NCBI GenBank assembly: GCA_902712845.1
Contig: LR743504.1
Span: forward strand, 1,152,001 to 1,216,000
Source: Methylobacterium bullatum
GTDB lineage: Bacteria > Pseudomonadota > Alphaproteobacteria > Rhizobiales > Beijerinckiaceae
Direction of reading: 5' to 3'
DNA: 64,000 bases
The position numbers were made by a program, and so were the translations under genes. The notes beneath the pieces are model-generated. The model was not told the origin of the DNA. It saw only the letters and a list, made by a program, of their open reading frames with translations, and did not search any database. Below are positions 46,650-56,585 of this stretch, piece by piece; the stretch's first letter is position 1; each line of letters starts with the position of its first letter.

Positions 46650-47951
46650 CTACAGGAAATCCGTGGGGCGCCCCGCGGCCACCACCAGCATCCTGCCATC
46701 GGCGAAGGTGCGAGCGCCGGCGCGGCGGATATCCGACTGGGTCACGTTCGTCACCATCTCGTTGCGGCGGGCGAAGTAATCCATGCCCAGCCCCTCGAAG
46801 GCGATCTGCACGAGCTGGTGCGCGATCTTGGTGGAGGTGTCGAAACCGAGCGCATAGGAGCCGGTGAGGTAGTCCTTGGCCTTCTGAAGCTCCTCGTCGG
46901 ACGGGCCGTCGCTGATCAGACGGCCGATCTCGTCGCCGATCACCGACAGGGCTTCGCCGACGCGCTCGTTCTTGGTGGCGGTGTAGCCCCAGGTCATGGC
47001 GCTGGCGCGGTGGCTGACGAGAGAAGTCCCGACCGAATAGGCCAGGCCACGCTTCTCACGCACTTCCTGGAACAGGCGCGAGGTGAAGGAGCCGCCGCCG
47101 AGGATGTGGTTGAGCACGTAGCCGGGGATGAAATCCGGGTCCTTCCACGGCACGCCACCCATGCCGAAGCGCAGGACCGATTGCGGCACGTCGATATCGA
47201 CGACGACGCGGCGCCCGAGTTGGCCGACCTGGGTCTGCGGCACGGCGTTCAGCGGTCCGGCCTCGTCGAGGACACCGAAGGCGCGGTTGAGGGCATCGGC
47301 CAGACGGTCGGCATCGATGGCGCCGACGGCTGCCACTTTCAGACCGCCGCGGCCGATGATCTTCCGGTGCATCGCCACGAGGTCGTCGCGGGTGATGGCG
47401 GCGATGCTCTCCGGTGTGCCGGACGAGGGACGGGCATAGGGATGGCCGGCATAGGCTTCGGCGAAGAAGCGGCGTGAGGCCATCACGCCCGGATCGTTCT
47501 GCTGGTAGCGCAGGCCGGCCAGCGTCTGGGCACGCACGCGCTCGATGGCGTCGGGATCGAAGCGCGGCTTGGCGAGCGCCAGGGCGAGGAGGTCGATGGC
47601 CTCGTCGGCGTGCTTGACCAGCATCTTGAGAGAGCCGCCCACCGCGTCGGCGCCGGCATGGAACGACAATTCGATGGCCCGCGCGGCCAGACGCTCCTGG
47701 AAGGCGTCGGAAGAGAGGTCACCGGCGCCCTCGTCGAGGAGGCGCGCCAGCATCTGCGCCACGCCGCCCTTGCCTTCGGGATCCTGAGCCGCCCCCCCCT
47801 CGAAGGTGAAGGCAAGGGCGATCATCGGCACCACGGGCGATTCCACGTGCCAGGCCTCGATGCCGGCGGCGGCGGCCACCGGTAGCGCCAGCGTGGGAGC
47901 GTTCGCGCTGCGGGCGGCGGTATCGACCAGATTGGCTTCGACCGAGTTCAT
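46650..47951 (-). CDS. M16-family peptidase, non-catalytic-type subunit
   Basis: A 433-residue homologue of the catalytic partner encoded upstream, but without the HxxEH metal motif: the matching region reads GGVAQMLARLLDEG. Such pairs resemble mitochondrial processing peptidase alpha/beta and PqqF-type systems. The ATG at 47951 has GAGG 6 nt upstream and so is preferred to a TTG at 48023. It lies 64 bp after the catalytic gene; both are transcribed together. Confidence 0.85.
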   Translation of the reverse strand: MNSVEANLVDTAARSANAPTLALPVAAAAGIEAWHVESPVVPMIALAFTFEGGAAQDPEGKGGVAQMLARLLDEGAGDLSSDAFQERLAARAIELSFHAGADAVGGSLKMLVKHADEAIDLLALALAKPRFDPDAIERVRAQTLAGLRYQQNDPGVMASRRFFAEAYAGHPYARPSSGTPESIAAITRDDLVAMHRKIIGRGGLKVAAVGAIDADRLADALNRAFGVLDEAGPLNAVPQTQVGQLGRRVVVDIDVPQSVLRFGMGGVPWKDPDFIPGYVLNHILGGGSFTSRLFQEVREKRGLAYSVGTSLVSHRASAMTWGYTATKNERVGEALSVIGDEIGRLISDGPSDEELQKAKDYLTGSYALGFDTSTKIAHQLVQIAFEGLGMDYFARRNEMVTNVTQSDIRRAGARTFADGRMLVVAAGRPTDFL

Positions 47952-48015
47952 GAGAACCTCATTCTTCTTCTGGGCGCCCGGGCCGGGATCAGCGGGATCG
48001 TGCGTGAGGGTCGCC

Positions 48016-49401
48016 TCACGCAACGGCGGCGTCGGGATCGCGCGTCTTGGTCAGGTATCCGGTGACGGAGCGGGCGGGGATCAGGTAGCGCTCGGCCACG
48101 GCGGCGAGGCGATCTCGCGTCACGCCCTCGATGTCGGAGGGCCAGCGGCGGACCTCCTCGATGCTCTCGCCGATGGCGAGCGCCGAGCCGTAGATGCGGG
48201 CCAGCGACGACTGGCTGTCCGAGGAATAGACCGTCTCGGCGACGAGCCGGGTCTTGGCCCGCTCGATGGCCTCCGGACCCAGGGCCTCGGAGGGGACGCG
48301 GCGCAGGACGCGGTCGACCTCGTCCTCCAGGCGCTCCAGGCTCACGCCCTCGGCCGGGATGGCGTAGACCGAGAAGCGCGTGTCGTCGATGGCAGAGCCC
48401 ATGTACCAGGCGCCGGCATTCACGGCGACGCCGAGCTCCATCACCAGCTTGCGGTAGAGGAAGGACGTGGAGCCGCCGCCCATCACCTCGGCCAGCAATT
48501 CCAGGGCGTGGCACTCGCCGTCGCGGGCGGTCATGCAGGAGGGGGTGAGATAGAGCCGCTGCAGGGTCGGCTGCTCTACCTTCGGATCGACGACGCTGAG
48601 CCGGCGGAGCGCGCGGGGCTCGGGCTCCTTGGCGCGCACCCGCACCGGCCGGGCACCGCGCGGCGTCACGAGCCCGTAGGTGTCGTCGGCGAGGCGCCGG
48701 ACCTCGTCGGGCGTCACGTCACCGGCCACGACTAGGATGGCGTTCTCGGGGGTGTAGAAGCGGTTGTAATAGTCGAGGGCGTGGGTGCGGTTGAGATCCT
48801 CGATCTCGTGCATCCAGCCGATGATCGGCGTGCCGTAGGGGTGATGCACGAACAGCGAGGCGGCCATGGCCTCGGAGAGCTGGGCCGACGGGTCGGTCTC
48901 CACCCGCATGCGGCGCTCTTCCAGCACCACGTCACGCTCCGGCGCCACCACGGCATCATCGAGGACAAGACCGGTCATGCGGTCGGCCTCGAACTCCATC
49001 ATGGTCTTGAGATGGTCGCGGGCGACGCGCTGGAAATAGGCGGTGTAATCGTAGGAGGTGAAGGCGTTTTCCTGGCCGCCGAGGCCGGACACGGCCTGCG
49101 AGAAGGCGCCGACCGGATGCTTCTCCGTGCCCTTGAACATCAGGTGTTCGAGAAAATGCGCGATGCCGGACTGCCCGATCGGATCGTCGGCCGAACCGTT
49201 GCGGTACCACACCATGTGCGTCACCACCGGCGCGCGATGATCGGGCACCACGACGACGTCGAGGCCATTGTCGAGGGCGAAGGCGGAGACTTCGGGGCCA
49301 CCGGCCTCGGACCGCCCGAACGGCGCGGCCTCGGCCCGGCCGGCATGGCCGTAGCGGCGGTTGAGCGAGAACCCGGGCGTATCCTTCCGCAGCAGATGCA
49401 T
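48016..49401 (-). CDS. M16-family zinc metallopeptidase, catalytic subunit
   Basis: A 461-residue pitrilysin-type peptidase. The zinc-binding HFLEH motif is in SGIAHFLEHLMFKG, followed by the ENAFTSYDYTAYF motif and the downstream Glu. N-terminus (MHLLRKDTPGFSLN) lacks a clear signal peptide, so location is unclear. Works with the next gene as a heterodimer. Possible substrate: small peptides or a periplasmic precursor. Confidence 0.88.
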   Translation of the reverse strand: MHLLRKDTPGFSLNRRYGHAGRAEAAPFGRSEAGGPEVSAFALDNGLDVVVVPDHRAPVVTHMVWYRNGSADDPIGQSGIAHFLEHLMFKGTEKHPVGAFSQAVSGLGGQENAFTSYDYTAYFQRVARDHLKTMMEFEADRMTGLVLDDAVVAPERDVVLEERRMRVETDPSAQLSEAMAASLFVHHPYGTPIIGWMHEIEDLNRTHALDYYNRFYTPENAILVVAGDVTPDEVRRLADDTYGLVTPRGARPVRVRAKEPEPRALRRLSVVDPKVEQPTLQRLYLTPSCMTARDGECHALELLAEVMGGGSTSFLYRKLVMELGVAVNAGAWYMGSAIDDTRFSVYAIPAEGVSLERLEDEVDRVLRRVPSEALGPEAIERAKTRLVAETVYSSDSQSSLARIYGSALAIGESIEEVRRWPSDIEGVTRDRLAAVAERYLIPARSVTGYLTKTRDPDAAVA

Positions 49402-49615
49402 CGTCTTTTCCTTGATACGTCGGCCATGCGTGACCGCCCGTCATGAACGCAATGCCCCTTGCGCAATTCTCGGATGCCACGATTCCGCAGCCCGAGATGA
49501 GGGCAAATCCCGTACCGACATCCTTCGGGGGGCTGGGTACGGGCGCCGGTTTCACCGGGACGGGCCATCTCCTCTATGAGCGACGGGACCGTCCGGGGCT
49601 CCTCGCGGAGCTCGG

Positions 49616-50245
49616 TTAGCGACCCCGGATATAGGTACCCGGATCGGCTTCCTCACGCTCCCGTGAGGGATTGTTGATGGGGTCGCTGTTGTTCCGGGCG
49701 ACCGCCTTCGGGGCCTTGCGGTATCCGTTCGGCGGGTCGGTGAGGGTATCGCGATCGGGCTCGGCGAGGATCGGCTCGGCCTTCTCCTCGCGCTTGCCGA
49801 AGATGTCGAAGGGGCTCCAGATCGACGAGGAGGCGCCGTCGCTCTCGGGACGGCCCGGTTCGGTGCGCACGCTGGCATCGGCGCGACGGCCGCCGCGCAT
49901 CTCGTCGAGGGAAAGCGTCATGTTGTTGTCGTTCATCCGCCCCTGCGCCCCGCGGGAGATCGGCTTCTTCGCGTCTGCGAGTTCGCGATCGCGCTGGACG
50001 ATCTCGGGATCCTTGGGCCATTGCGGCGTGGCGGTGGCAGCGCGCGGCGGCGGCAGCGCCTTGCCGTCGAGCTTGGGCGGCATCACCAGGGGAGCCCGCT
50101 CGCGATAAGTGATGGCCGGCTTCTCGGCCTCGATGAGGCCGATGCTGCTCAGGGTGTCGCGCATGAACACGCCCTGCTGCGCCTGCGCGCCGCTTGCCGC
50201 AAGGAGTCCGGTAAGGCCGAGAATGAACCCGCGATGCCCGATCAT
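49616..50245 (-). CDS. Hypothetical secreted protein
   Basis: A 209-residue protein. The ATG at 50245 yields a signal peptide (residues 1-22, ending AQAQ) with GGGGGCAGC upstream; a longer frame exists but lacks a signal. The mature part is polar and contains a Pro-rich N-terminal third and an Arg/Asp/Glu-rich tail, with no cysteines. Often found upstream of M16 peptidase genes in related genomes from memory; role unknown. Confidence 0.62.
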   Translation of the reverse strand: MIGHRGFILGLTGLLAASGAQAQQGVFMRDTLSSIGLIEAEKPAITYRERAPLVMPPKLDGKALPPPRAATATPQWPKDPEIVQRDRELADAKKPISRGAQGRMNDNNMTLSLDEMRGGRRADASVRTEPGRPESDGASSSIWSPFDIFGKREEKAEPILAEPDRDTLTDPPNGYRKAPKAVARNNSDPINNPSREREEADPGTYIRGR

Positions 50246-50456
50246 GCTGCCCCCAAATTGCGCCGGCCCGCAGAATGCGCCAGCTCGAATGCCTGCCCGG
50301 AACGTGCTGGCGCGTGTTGGTGTCGGTCGATGCCGGTCTTGCCCTCGTGGCCTGACGGCGGTTTCAGGCGAACGTATGGCGCCTTGACCGCAGCGCACCA
50401 GCCTCACCGACACAACGATCCGCAGTGTGGTTTACGGATCACAGCCGCACGAATCT

Positions 50457-50957
50457 TCAGGGGCCGCCCGGCGAGGCCTCGTCGCGGGGGCGCCGGACCG
50501 GGATCAGGCTGTCGATGAGCAGGCCGACGACCCCGGCGACGATGGCCGCATCGGCGATGTTGAACACGTACCAGGACCAAGCCCCGGCATGGAGGTGCAC
50601 GAAGTCGAACACCGCGCCATAGGCCGCCCGGTCGATGGCGTTGCCGATCGCCCCGCCTGCGATGAGCCCGAGGGCGGCCGCCAGCAGCGCCGACGAGGCG
50701 CGGCGCATCCAGGCGATCATCCCGATCGATGCCGCCACGGACACCGCCACCAGGATCCAGCGGCCGAGGCCGCCATCCTGCTGGAACAGGCCGTAGGAGA
50801 TGCCGCGATTCCAGACAACGACGACATCCGCGAAGGCAGTCAGATGCCACGGCTGCGTCAGCACCAGATCGGTGCCGAAATAGAGCCAGAGCTTCGAGGC
50901 CTGATCGAGGACGAGGGTGGCGAGAAGGATGAGAAAGCCGAGGCGGAAGGGGGGCAT
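50457..50957 (-). CDS. lspA: Lipoprotein signal peptidase
   Basis: A 166-residue membrane aspartic protease that removes signal peptides from prolipoproteins. Two catalytic aspartates lie in [16 protein letters not shown] and FNIADAAI; four transmembrane segments are visible. The ATG at 50957 has GGAGG 7 nt upstream. A longer start (GTG at 51020) overlaps the ileS stop (GTGA) but adds a low-complexity Gly/Ser extension, so I do not prefer it. Confidence 0.9.
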   Translation of the reverse strand: MPPFRLGFLILLATLVLDQASKLWLYFGTDLVLTQPWHLTAFADVVVVWNRGISYGLFQQDGGLGRWILVAVSVAASIGMIAWMRRASSALLAAALGLIAGGAIGNAIDRAAYGAVFDFVHLHAGAWSWYVFNIADAAIVAGVVGLLIDSLIPVRRPRDEASPGGP

Positions 50958-51016
50958 GCCAGCGCCTCCCCCTCCCCCCGAGGAGGGGGAGAGGCCAACG
51001 TCAGGTCCCGAAGCCT

Positions 51017-54000
51017 TCACGCCACGCCCGCCGCAGCGTTCAGTCTATCCCATTCCCGCAGCGCCTGGGCGTCGCGGGGCGTCACGTCCGGGTAATCGGG
51101 ATCGGATCCGACCATCTCGGAGACGCGCCACGACCGGGCACATTTGCGGCCCTTGGCCGGTCCGGAGACCACCGCCACGCCGCGCACATCATCGATGCGG
51201 AAGGCCTCTTCCGGGGCCTCTCCCTCGACGATCGTGATGCCGGAGGTGATGCAGACTTCCGAGAAATCGATCCCGTCGAGGGCGGTGAGCAGATCGGGAT
51301 CGGCGATGTACACGGTCGGCGCCGCTTCGAGGCTCGCTCCGATGCGCTTGGCCGCACGCTCGATCTCCAGGGCGCCGGTAACCACGCGGCGCACCCGGCG
51401 GATCTTCTGCCAACGCTCCGCGAGGGCGGGATTCCGCCAGGAGGCGGGGGTTTCGGGCAGCGTTTCGAGATGGACCGAGCCGACATCCGACGGGTAACGG
51501 TCGAGCCAGGCCTCCTCCGCCGTGAAGGCGAGGACGGGAGCGAGCCAGATCGTCACCCGGCGGAAGGTCTCGTCGATGACCTGCAGCGCGGCGCGGCGGA
51601 CCTGCGACGAGACGGGGTCGCAGTAGAGCGCGTCCTTCCTCACGTCGAAATAGAAGGCCGAGAGGTCGCCGGTCATGAAGCCGTTGAGGAGCGCCACCAC
51701 CCGCTTGGTGTCGAAGGTCGCGTAGGCCTCGCGGATCTCGCCGTCGAGTTCGCAGAGGCGATGCAGGATCAGCCGCTCGAGCTCGGGCAGCCCGGCATGA
51801 GGCATGGGTTCGCCCGCCTCGAAATGCGCGAGCGAGCCGAGCATCCAGCGCAGCGAGTTGCGCAGCTTGCGGTAGGTCTCGGCGAAGGTCTTGATGATCT
51901 CCGGGCCGATCCGCAGATCGTCGGCATAATCGGAGGCCGCCACCCAGAGCCGCAGGATGTCGGCGCCCGAATCCTTGATGACGCTCTGCGGCGCGACGAC
52001 GTTGCCCTTCGATTTCGACATCTTCAGACCCTTGGGGTCCAGGACGAACCCGTGGGTGAGGACGATGTCGTAGGGCGCGCGTCCCCGTGTGCCGGCAGAT
52101 TCCAGCAGCGACGACTGGAACCAGCCGCGATGCTGGTCCGAGCCTTCGAGATACATCACCGTGTCCCGGCCGCCGTCGCGCTTGCGCACCACGCCGGACA
52201 GGCCGGGGAACTGGTCCGGGTCGTCGAGGACGAAGGCGTGGGTCGAGCCCGAATCGAACCAGACGTCGAGGACGTCGGTCACCTTCTCGTACTCCGCCGG
52301 GTCGTGATCCGGCGCGAGGAAGCGGGCGCCGTCCCGGTCGGTGAACCAGGCGTCGGCGCCCTCGGCGAGGAAGGCTTCGGCGATGCGGGCATTCACGGCC
52401 TCGTCGCGCAGGACCTCGCTGGTGCCCTTCTTCACGAAGACGGTGATCGGCACGCCCCAGGCGCGCTGGCGCGACACCACCCAGTCGGGCCGGTTGGCGA
52501 CCATGCCGTTGATGCGGTTCTTCCCCTGTGACGGCACCCACCGCGTCTCGTCGATGGATGTCAGCGCTACCTCGCGCAGCGTCCTCTCACCGAGGGCCTC
52601 CACCGGTTTGTCCAGCGCGATGAACCATTGCGGCGTATTCCGAAAAATCACCGGCTTCTTCGAGCGCCAGGAATGCGGGTAGCTGTGCTTGAGTGTGCCG
52701 CGCGCCACCAGGGTGCCTGCCTCCGTCAGGGCGGCGATCACCGCCTTGTTGGCATCGCCCTTGTCGCCCTTGGGGGTGAGGACGAGTTTTCCCGTGAAAC
52801 CGGGGGCCTCCTCCGTGAGCGCCCCATCGGCATCGACGGTGTAGGGGATGCGGGTATCGATGCCGCGCTGGGTGAGCGCGCGGCCATTGGCCATCCACAC
52901 CTCGAAGTCCTCGCGGCCATGGCCCGGCGCCGTATGGACGAAGCCGGTGCCGGCCTCGTCGGTGACGTGGTCGCCCTCGAGAAGCGGAACCTGGAAGTCG
53001 TAGCCGGCGGTGTGGCCAGCGAGCGGATGCGAGAGGGTGAGGCCGGCAAGCTCTGCGGCCGACACGTCGCGGACGCGCTCGAACGCCTCCACGCGGGCCG
53101 AGGCGAAGACCCCGGCGGCCAGGGTGTCGGCGAGGAGGTAGGTGTCGCCGGTCTTGGCCCAATTGTCATCGGCCGCCGCGGTGACGCGGTAGAGGCCGTA
53201 GGCCACCCGCTTCGAATAAGCGACGGCGCGGTTGCCCGGCATGGTCCAGGGCGTGGTCGTCCAGATCACGACACGTGGCTTGAGGTCCATGACGACCCGA
53301 TTCCAAGCGGCATGATCCGAATCCAGGCTGGCTCCGTCGGTTGTTGAGAGACGGACAGCAAATGCTGCGAAAATCGTATCGCTGACGTGATCCTCGTACT
53401 CGACCTCGGCTTCCGCCAGCGCCGTCTTCTCCACCACCGACCACATCACCGGCTTCGAGCCGCGATAGAGCTGGCCGGTCATGGAGAAGGTCATGAGTTC
53501 GCGCGCGATCGTGGCCTCCGCCGGGAAGGTCATGGTCGCGTAGGGGTGGTCCCAGTCGCCGGTGACGCCGAGGCGCTTGAACTCGGTCCGCTGCGTATCG
53601 AGCCACTGGCCGGCGAAGGCCCTGCACTCCTGGCGGAATTCGAGGACCGGTACGTCGTCCTTGTTGCGGCCCTTGGCGCGGTACTGCTCCTCGATCTTCC
53701 ACTCGATCGGCAGGCCGTGGCAGTCCCAGCCCGGCACGTAATTGGCGTCGTAGCCGAGCGCGCCCTGGGAGCGGACGATGACGTCCTTCAGGATCTTGTT
53801 GAGCGCCGTGCCGATATGGATGTTGCCGTTGGCGTAGGGCGGACCATCGTGGAGCACGAATTTCGGGCGTCCGGCGGCCTTCACCCTGATCCGGCCGTAG
53901 AGGTTGATGGCGGCCCAGCGCTCCAGGAGGAGGGGCTCGCGCACCGGCAGGCCGGCCCGCATGGGGAACTCGGTCTTGGGCAGGAACAGGGTCTGCGAAT

Positions 54001-54046
54001 AGTCGCGGGTGGGCAGGCCGGCGTCGGGGGCTGTCGAATCGGTCAT
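51017..54046 (-). CDS. ileS: Isoleucyl-tRNA synthetase
   Basis: A 1009-residue class I synthetase. The HIGH motif appears as [10 protein letters not shown] and the KMSKS motif as [11 protein letters not shown]; the editing domain ([13 protein letters not shown]) and the zinc-free C-terminal helical domain follow. Length is at the high end of the bacterial range. Stop overlaps the next coding frame by 4 bp at a GTGA, which places lspA downstream. Cytosolic; essential. Confidence 0.97.
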   Translation of the reverse strand: MTDSTAPDAGLPTRDYSQTLFLPKTEFPMRAGLPVREPLLLERWAAINLYGRIRVKAAGRPKFVLHDGPPYANGNIHIGTALNKILKDVIVRSQGALGYDANYVPGWDCHGLPIEWKIEEQYRAKGRNKDDVPVLEFRQECRAFAGQWLDTQRTEFKRLGVTGDWDHPYATMTFPAEATIARELMTFSMTGQLYRGSKPVMWSVVEKTALAEAEVEYEDHVSDTIFAAFAVRLSTTDGASLDSDHAAWNRVVMDLKPRVVIWTTTPWTMPGNRAVAYSKRVAYGLYRVTAAADDNWAKTGDTYLLADTLAAGVFASARVEAFERVRDVSAAELAGLTLSHPLAGHTAGYDFQVPLLEGDHVTDEAGTGFVHTAPGHGREDFEVWMANGRALTQRGIDTRIPYTVDADGALTEEAPGFTGKLVLTPKGDKGDANKAVIAALTEAGTLVARGTLKHSYPHSWRSKKPVIFRNTPQWFIALDKPVEALGERTLREVALTSIDETRWVPSQGKNRINGMVANRPDWVVSRQRAWGVPITVFVKKGTSEVLRDEAVNARIAEAFLAEGADAWFTDRDGARFLAPDHDPAEYEKVTDVLDVWFDSGSTHAFVLDDPDQFPGLSGVVRKRDGGRDTVMYLEGSDQHRGWFQSSLLESAGTRGRAPYDIVLTHGFVLDPKGLKMSKSKGNVVAPQSVIKDSGADILRLWVAASDYADDLRIGPEIIKTFAETYRKLRNSLRWMLGSLAHFEAGEPMPHAGLPELERLILHRLCELDGEIREAYATFDTKRVVALLNGFMTGDLSAFYFDVRKDALYCDPVSSQVRRAALQVIDETFRRVTIWLAPVLAFTAEEAWLDRYPSDVGSVHLETLPETPASWRNPALAERWQKIRRVRRVVTGALEIERAAKRIGASLEAAPTVYIADPDLLTALDGIDFSEVCITSGITIVEGEAPEEAFRIDDVRGVAVVSGPAKGRKCARSWRVSEMVGSDPDYPDVTPRDAQALREWDRLNAAAGVA

Positions 54047-54481
54047 GGGGTCTTCTGCGAAACGGTGCGCTGATCTTCAGGACGGTCGGCGTCTGGCCGA
54101 TGTCGGCGAACGGTGGCGGCGCGGCCGCCCTCCCGGCTCCCGCTCGGGCCGCCGCAGCGGCCTTCAGGCGGAGGCCGGGCTCGTAATTCGAAGGCGGCTC
54201 GGGCCGCGCGGAACGTCGAGAACGCGCATTCCCGGCTTCTAGCAGCGCCGGACGGCAGAAACCAGCATCCGCGAGGCGATCCTTGTCCGGCATCGTCCGG
54301 CCGGTCACGTGTCGGCGAGGGCCGATCGGGATCGATGCCACCTTTTGGAAGCTCGGCCGTTATCCTCTCATGCGTGACGGCGTGCCATCCCGGTCGGGAG
54401 CGGTGCAGATCCGGACGCTGAAGGTCGATCCGGCCGCAGGACCGCGGCCGGGATTCGAAAAGACGAAGAGGAAATCCCGTC
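54047..54481. other. 435-bp intergenic region upstream of ileS and of a small secreted gene
   Basis: Several Arg/Pro-rich ORFs cross it, all of which look like high-GC shadows. No T-box is expected in this group, and none is seen. Promoters for ileS (minus) and the small gene at 54482 (plus) must lie here. Confidence 0.4.
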
Positions 54482-54748
54482 ATGAAGAAGGCATTGCTTG
54501 CCGCCACCCTCGTCCTGTCCGCTTTCGCCCTGTCGGGCGCGGCCGAGGCCCAGGGCCTTCCCGGTGGCGTCCGCCGCGGCGCGGCCGAGGGTGACCGGGT
54601 CGGCGGACCGATCGGCGGCATCGTGGGCGGCGCCGTCGGCGGCGCGGTCGGGACGGTCAATGGCGCCCTCGGGATCGATCCCGGCCGCAGGGCTTACCGG
54701 ACGCGCATGAACTCGCGTCGCCATTACCGCCACCGTCACCACCGCTGA
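54482..54748 (+). CDS. Small Gly-rich secreted protein
   Basis: An 88-residue protein with a signal peptide (residues 1-23, ending AEA) and a glycine-zipper stretch (GGPIGGIVGGAVGGAVGT) then a basic, His/Arg-rich tail (RRHYRHRHHR). The pattern resembles the protein at 28376-28663 in this window, so they may share a membrane or cell-envelope role. No family is recognised. Confidence 0.65.
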   Translation: MKKALLAATLVLSAFALSGAAEAQGLPGGVRRGAAEGDRVGGPIGGIVGGAVGGAVGTVNGALGIDPGRRAYRTRMNSRRHYRHRHHR

Positions 54749-54881
54749 AGCGAATCCGGACCGGCGTTCCCGAGACAGGGAAGGCCGGCGAGCTCCTTCG
54801 CAACGCTCGCCATTGGTTTAAGAGTGTCTTTATGCAGGTGTGGCACCGTCGGTCCGGCGATACTGATGGACCATCTGCAAA

Positions 54882-55130
54882 ATGGCAAAATGGGTTCCCC
54901 TGACGGCCCTTTTCGGCCTCGTCTGTCTGATGGTGATCCCGACACCGGGCGTCATCGGCATCCTGATCGGGAGTGCTTGCGCCTTCGCCATCATCGTCAG
55001 CGCCATCGTCATGATGATCGACCGGCTCGCCGGACGTCTCGCGCTCCGGTTGGAGCGCCGCAAGCTGCGGCGCGTGCCCAAGCGGAAGCTGGGTGTCCAC
55101 GTGAACTCAGGCATCGCCAGGAAAATCTGA
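54882..55130 (+). CDS. Small membrane protein
   Basis: An 82-residue protein with two membrane segments (about residues 5-25 and 27-48) and a basic C-terminal tail (LERRKLRRVPKRKLGV). The start codon at 54882 is preceded by a weak A-rich stretch. It lies 133 bp after the Gly-rich gene. Function unknown. Confidence 0.6.
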   Translation: MAKWVPLTALFGLVCLMVIPTPGVIGILIGSACAFAIIVSAIVMMIDRLAGRLALRLERRKLRRVPKRKLGVHVNSGIARKI

Positions 55131-55216
55131 AAGCGGCCCTCAGCTTGGCACCCCCAGGTCTCCGCGCCCTTGACGCGCCCCTGATCCGTTGGCCGCACGG
55201 TCGGATTCCATGAGAT

Positions 55217-55879
55217 TCAGTCGAGTCGATCGCTCTGGATCGGCACGACCAGCGCATCGGGCTCGTCCTCATCGTTCTCGATATCGGCGTCGCCATCGAC
55301 TTCGTGGCCGGTGACACCCGAGACGTCGGCGAGGTTGCGGGCGGCCTTGCGCAGGAGCTTGCGCAGGCGGCGTCGCTCCTTGCCGTCGAACCCATCGAGC
55401 ATCTCCGCTTCGACCTCGTCCCAGATGCGCTCGATGGCTTCCGCCTTGGCGAGGCCCGCATCGGTGAGTCGCACGCGGACGATGCGGCCATCCCCGGCCT
55501 CTGCGCGCCGCTCGACGAAGCCGAGGGCCGCAAGACGCGAGATCGTCTTCGAGGCCGTAGGCGGCCGGACCCGGAGGGTGGCGGCGAGATCGCCCATGGT
55601 CATCGTGCCGGCGACCGCCAGAGCCTGAACCACCTGTTCCTGCCCGGCGAACAGGTCGAGGGCGGCGAGACGATCCCCCACCCGAGAGCGGTGCAGCCGC
55701 GCCGCCTGGACCAGCGCCCAGCCGACGCTCTTCGAGCCGGGAGGGCGAATACGTTTGTCGGACTTGCCCATCGTCTGTTCGGTGTCCCTGCCGGCTTTGT
55801 CGGTCTTGCCTAACTCGGACTTGACCGACGATATGGCCTTGCCGGACGATACCGCCCCTCGCTCTTCAGCCAAAACCAT
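55217..55879 (-). CDS. MarR-family transcriptional regulator with acidic tail
   Basis: A 220-residue regulator. A basic, low-complexity N-terminus (residues 1-50) precedes the winged-helix domain: LHRSRVGDRLAALDLFAGQEQ, then MGDLAATLRVRPPTASKTISRL and VERRAEAGDGRIVRVRLTDAG. An acidic tail (DIENDEDEPDA) ends the protein. ATG at 55879 has GGAG upstream, but an in-frame ATG at 55771 (MGKSDKRIR) would give a more usual length, so the true start is unsettled. Confidence 0.78.
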   Translation of the reverse strand: MVLAEERGAVSSGKAISSVKSELGKTDKAGRDTEQTMGKSDKRIRPPGSKSVGWALVQAARLHRSRVGDRLAALDLFAGQEQVVQALAVAGTMTMGDLAATLRVRPPTASKTISRLAALGFVERRAEAGDGRIVRVRLTDAGLAKAEAIERIWDEVEAEMLDGFDGKERRRLRKLLRKAARNLADVSGVTGHEVDGDADIENDEDEPDALVVPIQSDRLD

Positions 55880-56113
55880 CGCCGCCCGACTCCACACTCG
55901 CAGGAGGCCGCGTTCCCGAGCCGCCGTTTGAGATCCCGGCGAAGGGGGCGGACCATGTGCGTGCAGATGGCGTCCGGCTCGTGAAGCTGAGATGACAGTC
56001 GGCTCAAATTCGCGAGGAAACCAACGGCCGACGAAGAGATGTTCCTCCGGGCAAAGCGATCTTCGTCGGCCGAAACCAGGCCGACGACCGGTTCTGGACT
56101 GTCGCCCGGCGTC

Positions 56114-56512
56114 TCAGCAGGGGATCAGGCTCTGGATCTGCTGGAGGATATCTTCTCCGGTGCAGGGTCGGGAAATGAAACGGGCACCTGCGGGAATCCG
56201 CTCCGGGTCAGGCGCGGCACGGCCCGATACGATCACGATCGGCAGCGTCGGCCGTGCCTCCGATACCGCGTTGGCGAGATCGAATCCGTTGACCTTACCC
56301 GACAGTTCCACGTCCGTGATCAGCCCGCAGATATCCGTGCGGGCCTGGAGGATGCCCAGCGCCCGCTCCGCGGATGCGCATTGCACCGTCTCGTAGCCAC
56401 CGTCCTCGAGGACATCCCCGAGGTCCATGATCGTCAGGGCTTCATCCTCGACGAGGAGGATCACCGGCCTGTCGTCGTCCGAGCGCGTCGTCTCATTCAC
56501 CACGATGCCCAC
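56114..56512 (-). CDS. Single-domain response regulator (receiver only)
   Basis: A 132-residue receiver domain. Acidic pair in LLVEDEAL, phospho-Asp in LITDVELSGKVNG, Thr/Ser in VIVSGRA and a basic residue in ISRPCTGEDI, where Arg replaces the usual Lys. Related to FixJ/CheY-like receivers found in Rhizobiales. GTG start at 56512. No kinase neighbour. It could feed a phosphorelay. Confidence 0.8.
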   Translation of the reverse strand: MGIVVNETTRSDDDRPVILLVEDEALTIMDLGDVLEDGGYETVQCASAERALGILQARTDICGLITDVELSGKVNGFDLANAVSEARPTLPIVIVSGRAAPDPERIPAGARFISRPCTGEDILQQIQSLIPC

Positions 56513-56585
56513 CCTTCACCGTTTGACCCAACTTGATCCAACGATAAACATCCGTTCAGGTTGCAGGGCGGGAGCGGACAGATTT

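Noticed and set aside
51000..51020. Longer lspA starting with the GTG that overlaps the ileS stop
   Set aside because: It would add a Ser/Gly low-complexity stretch encoded by a C-rich palindrome, while the ATG at 50957 has a good ribosome-binding site.
54821..54840. TAAGAGTGTCT, possibly a remnant end of the 85-bp repeat
   Set aside because: Only about ten bases match and no partner arm follows, so it is probably chance.
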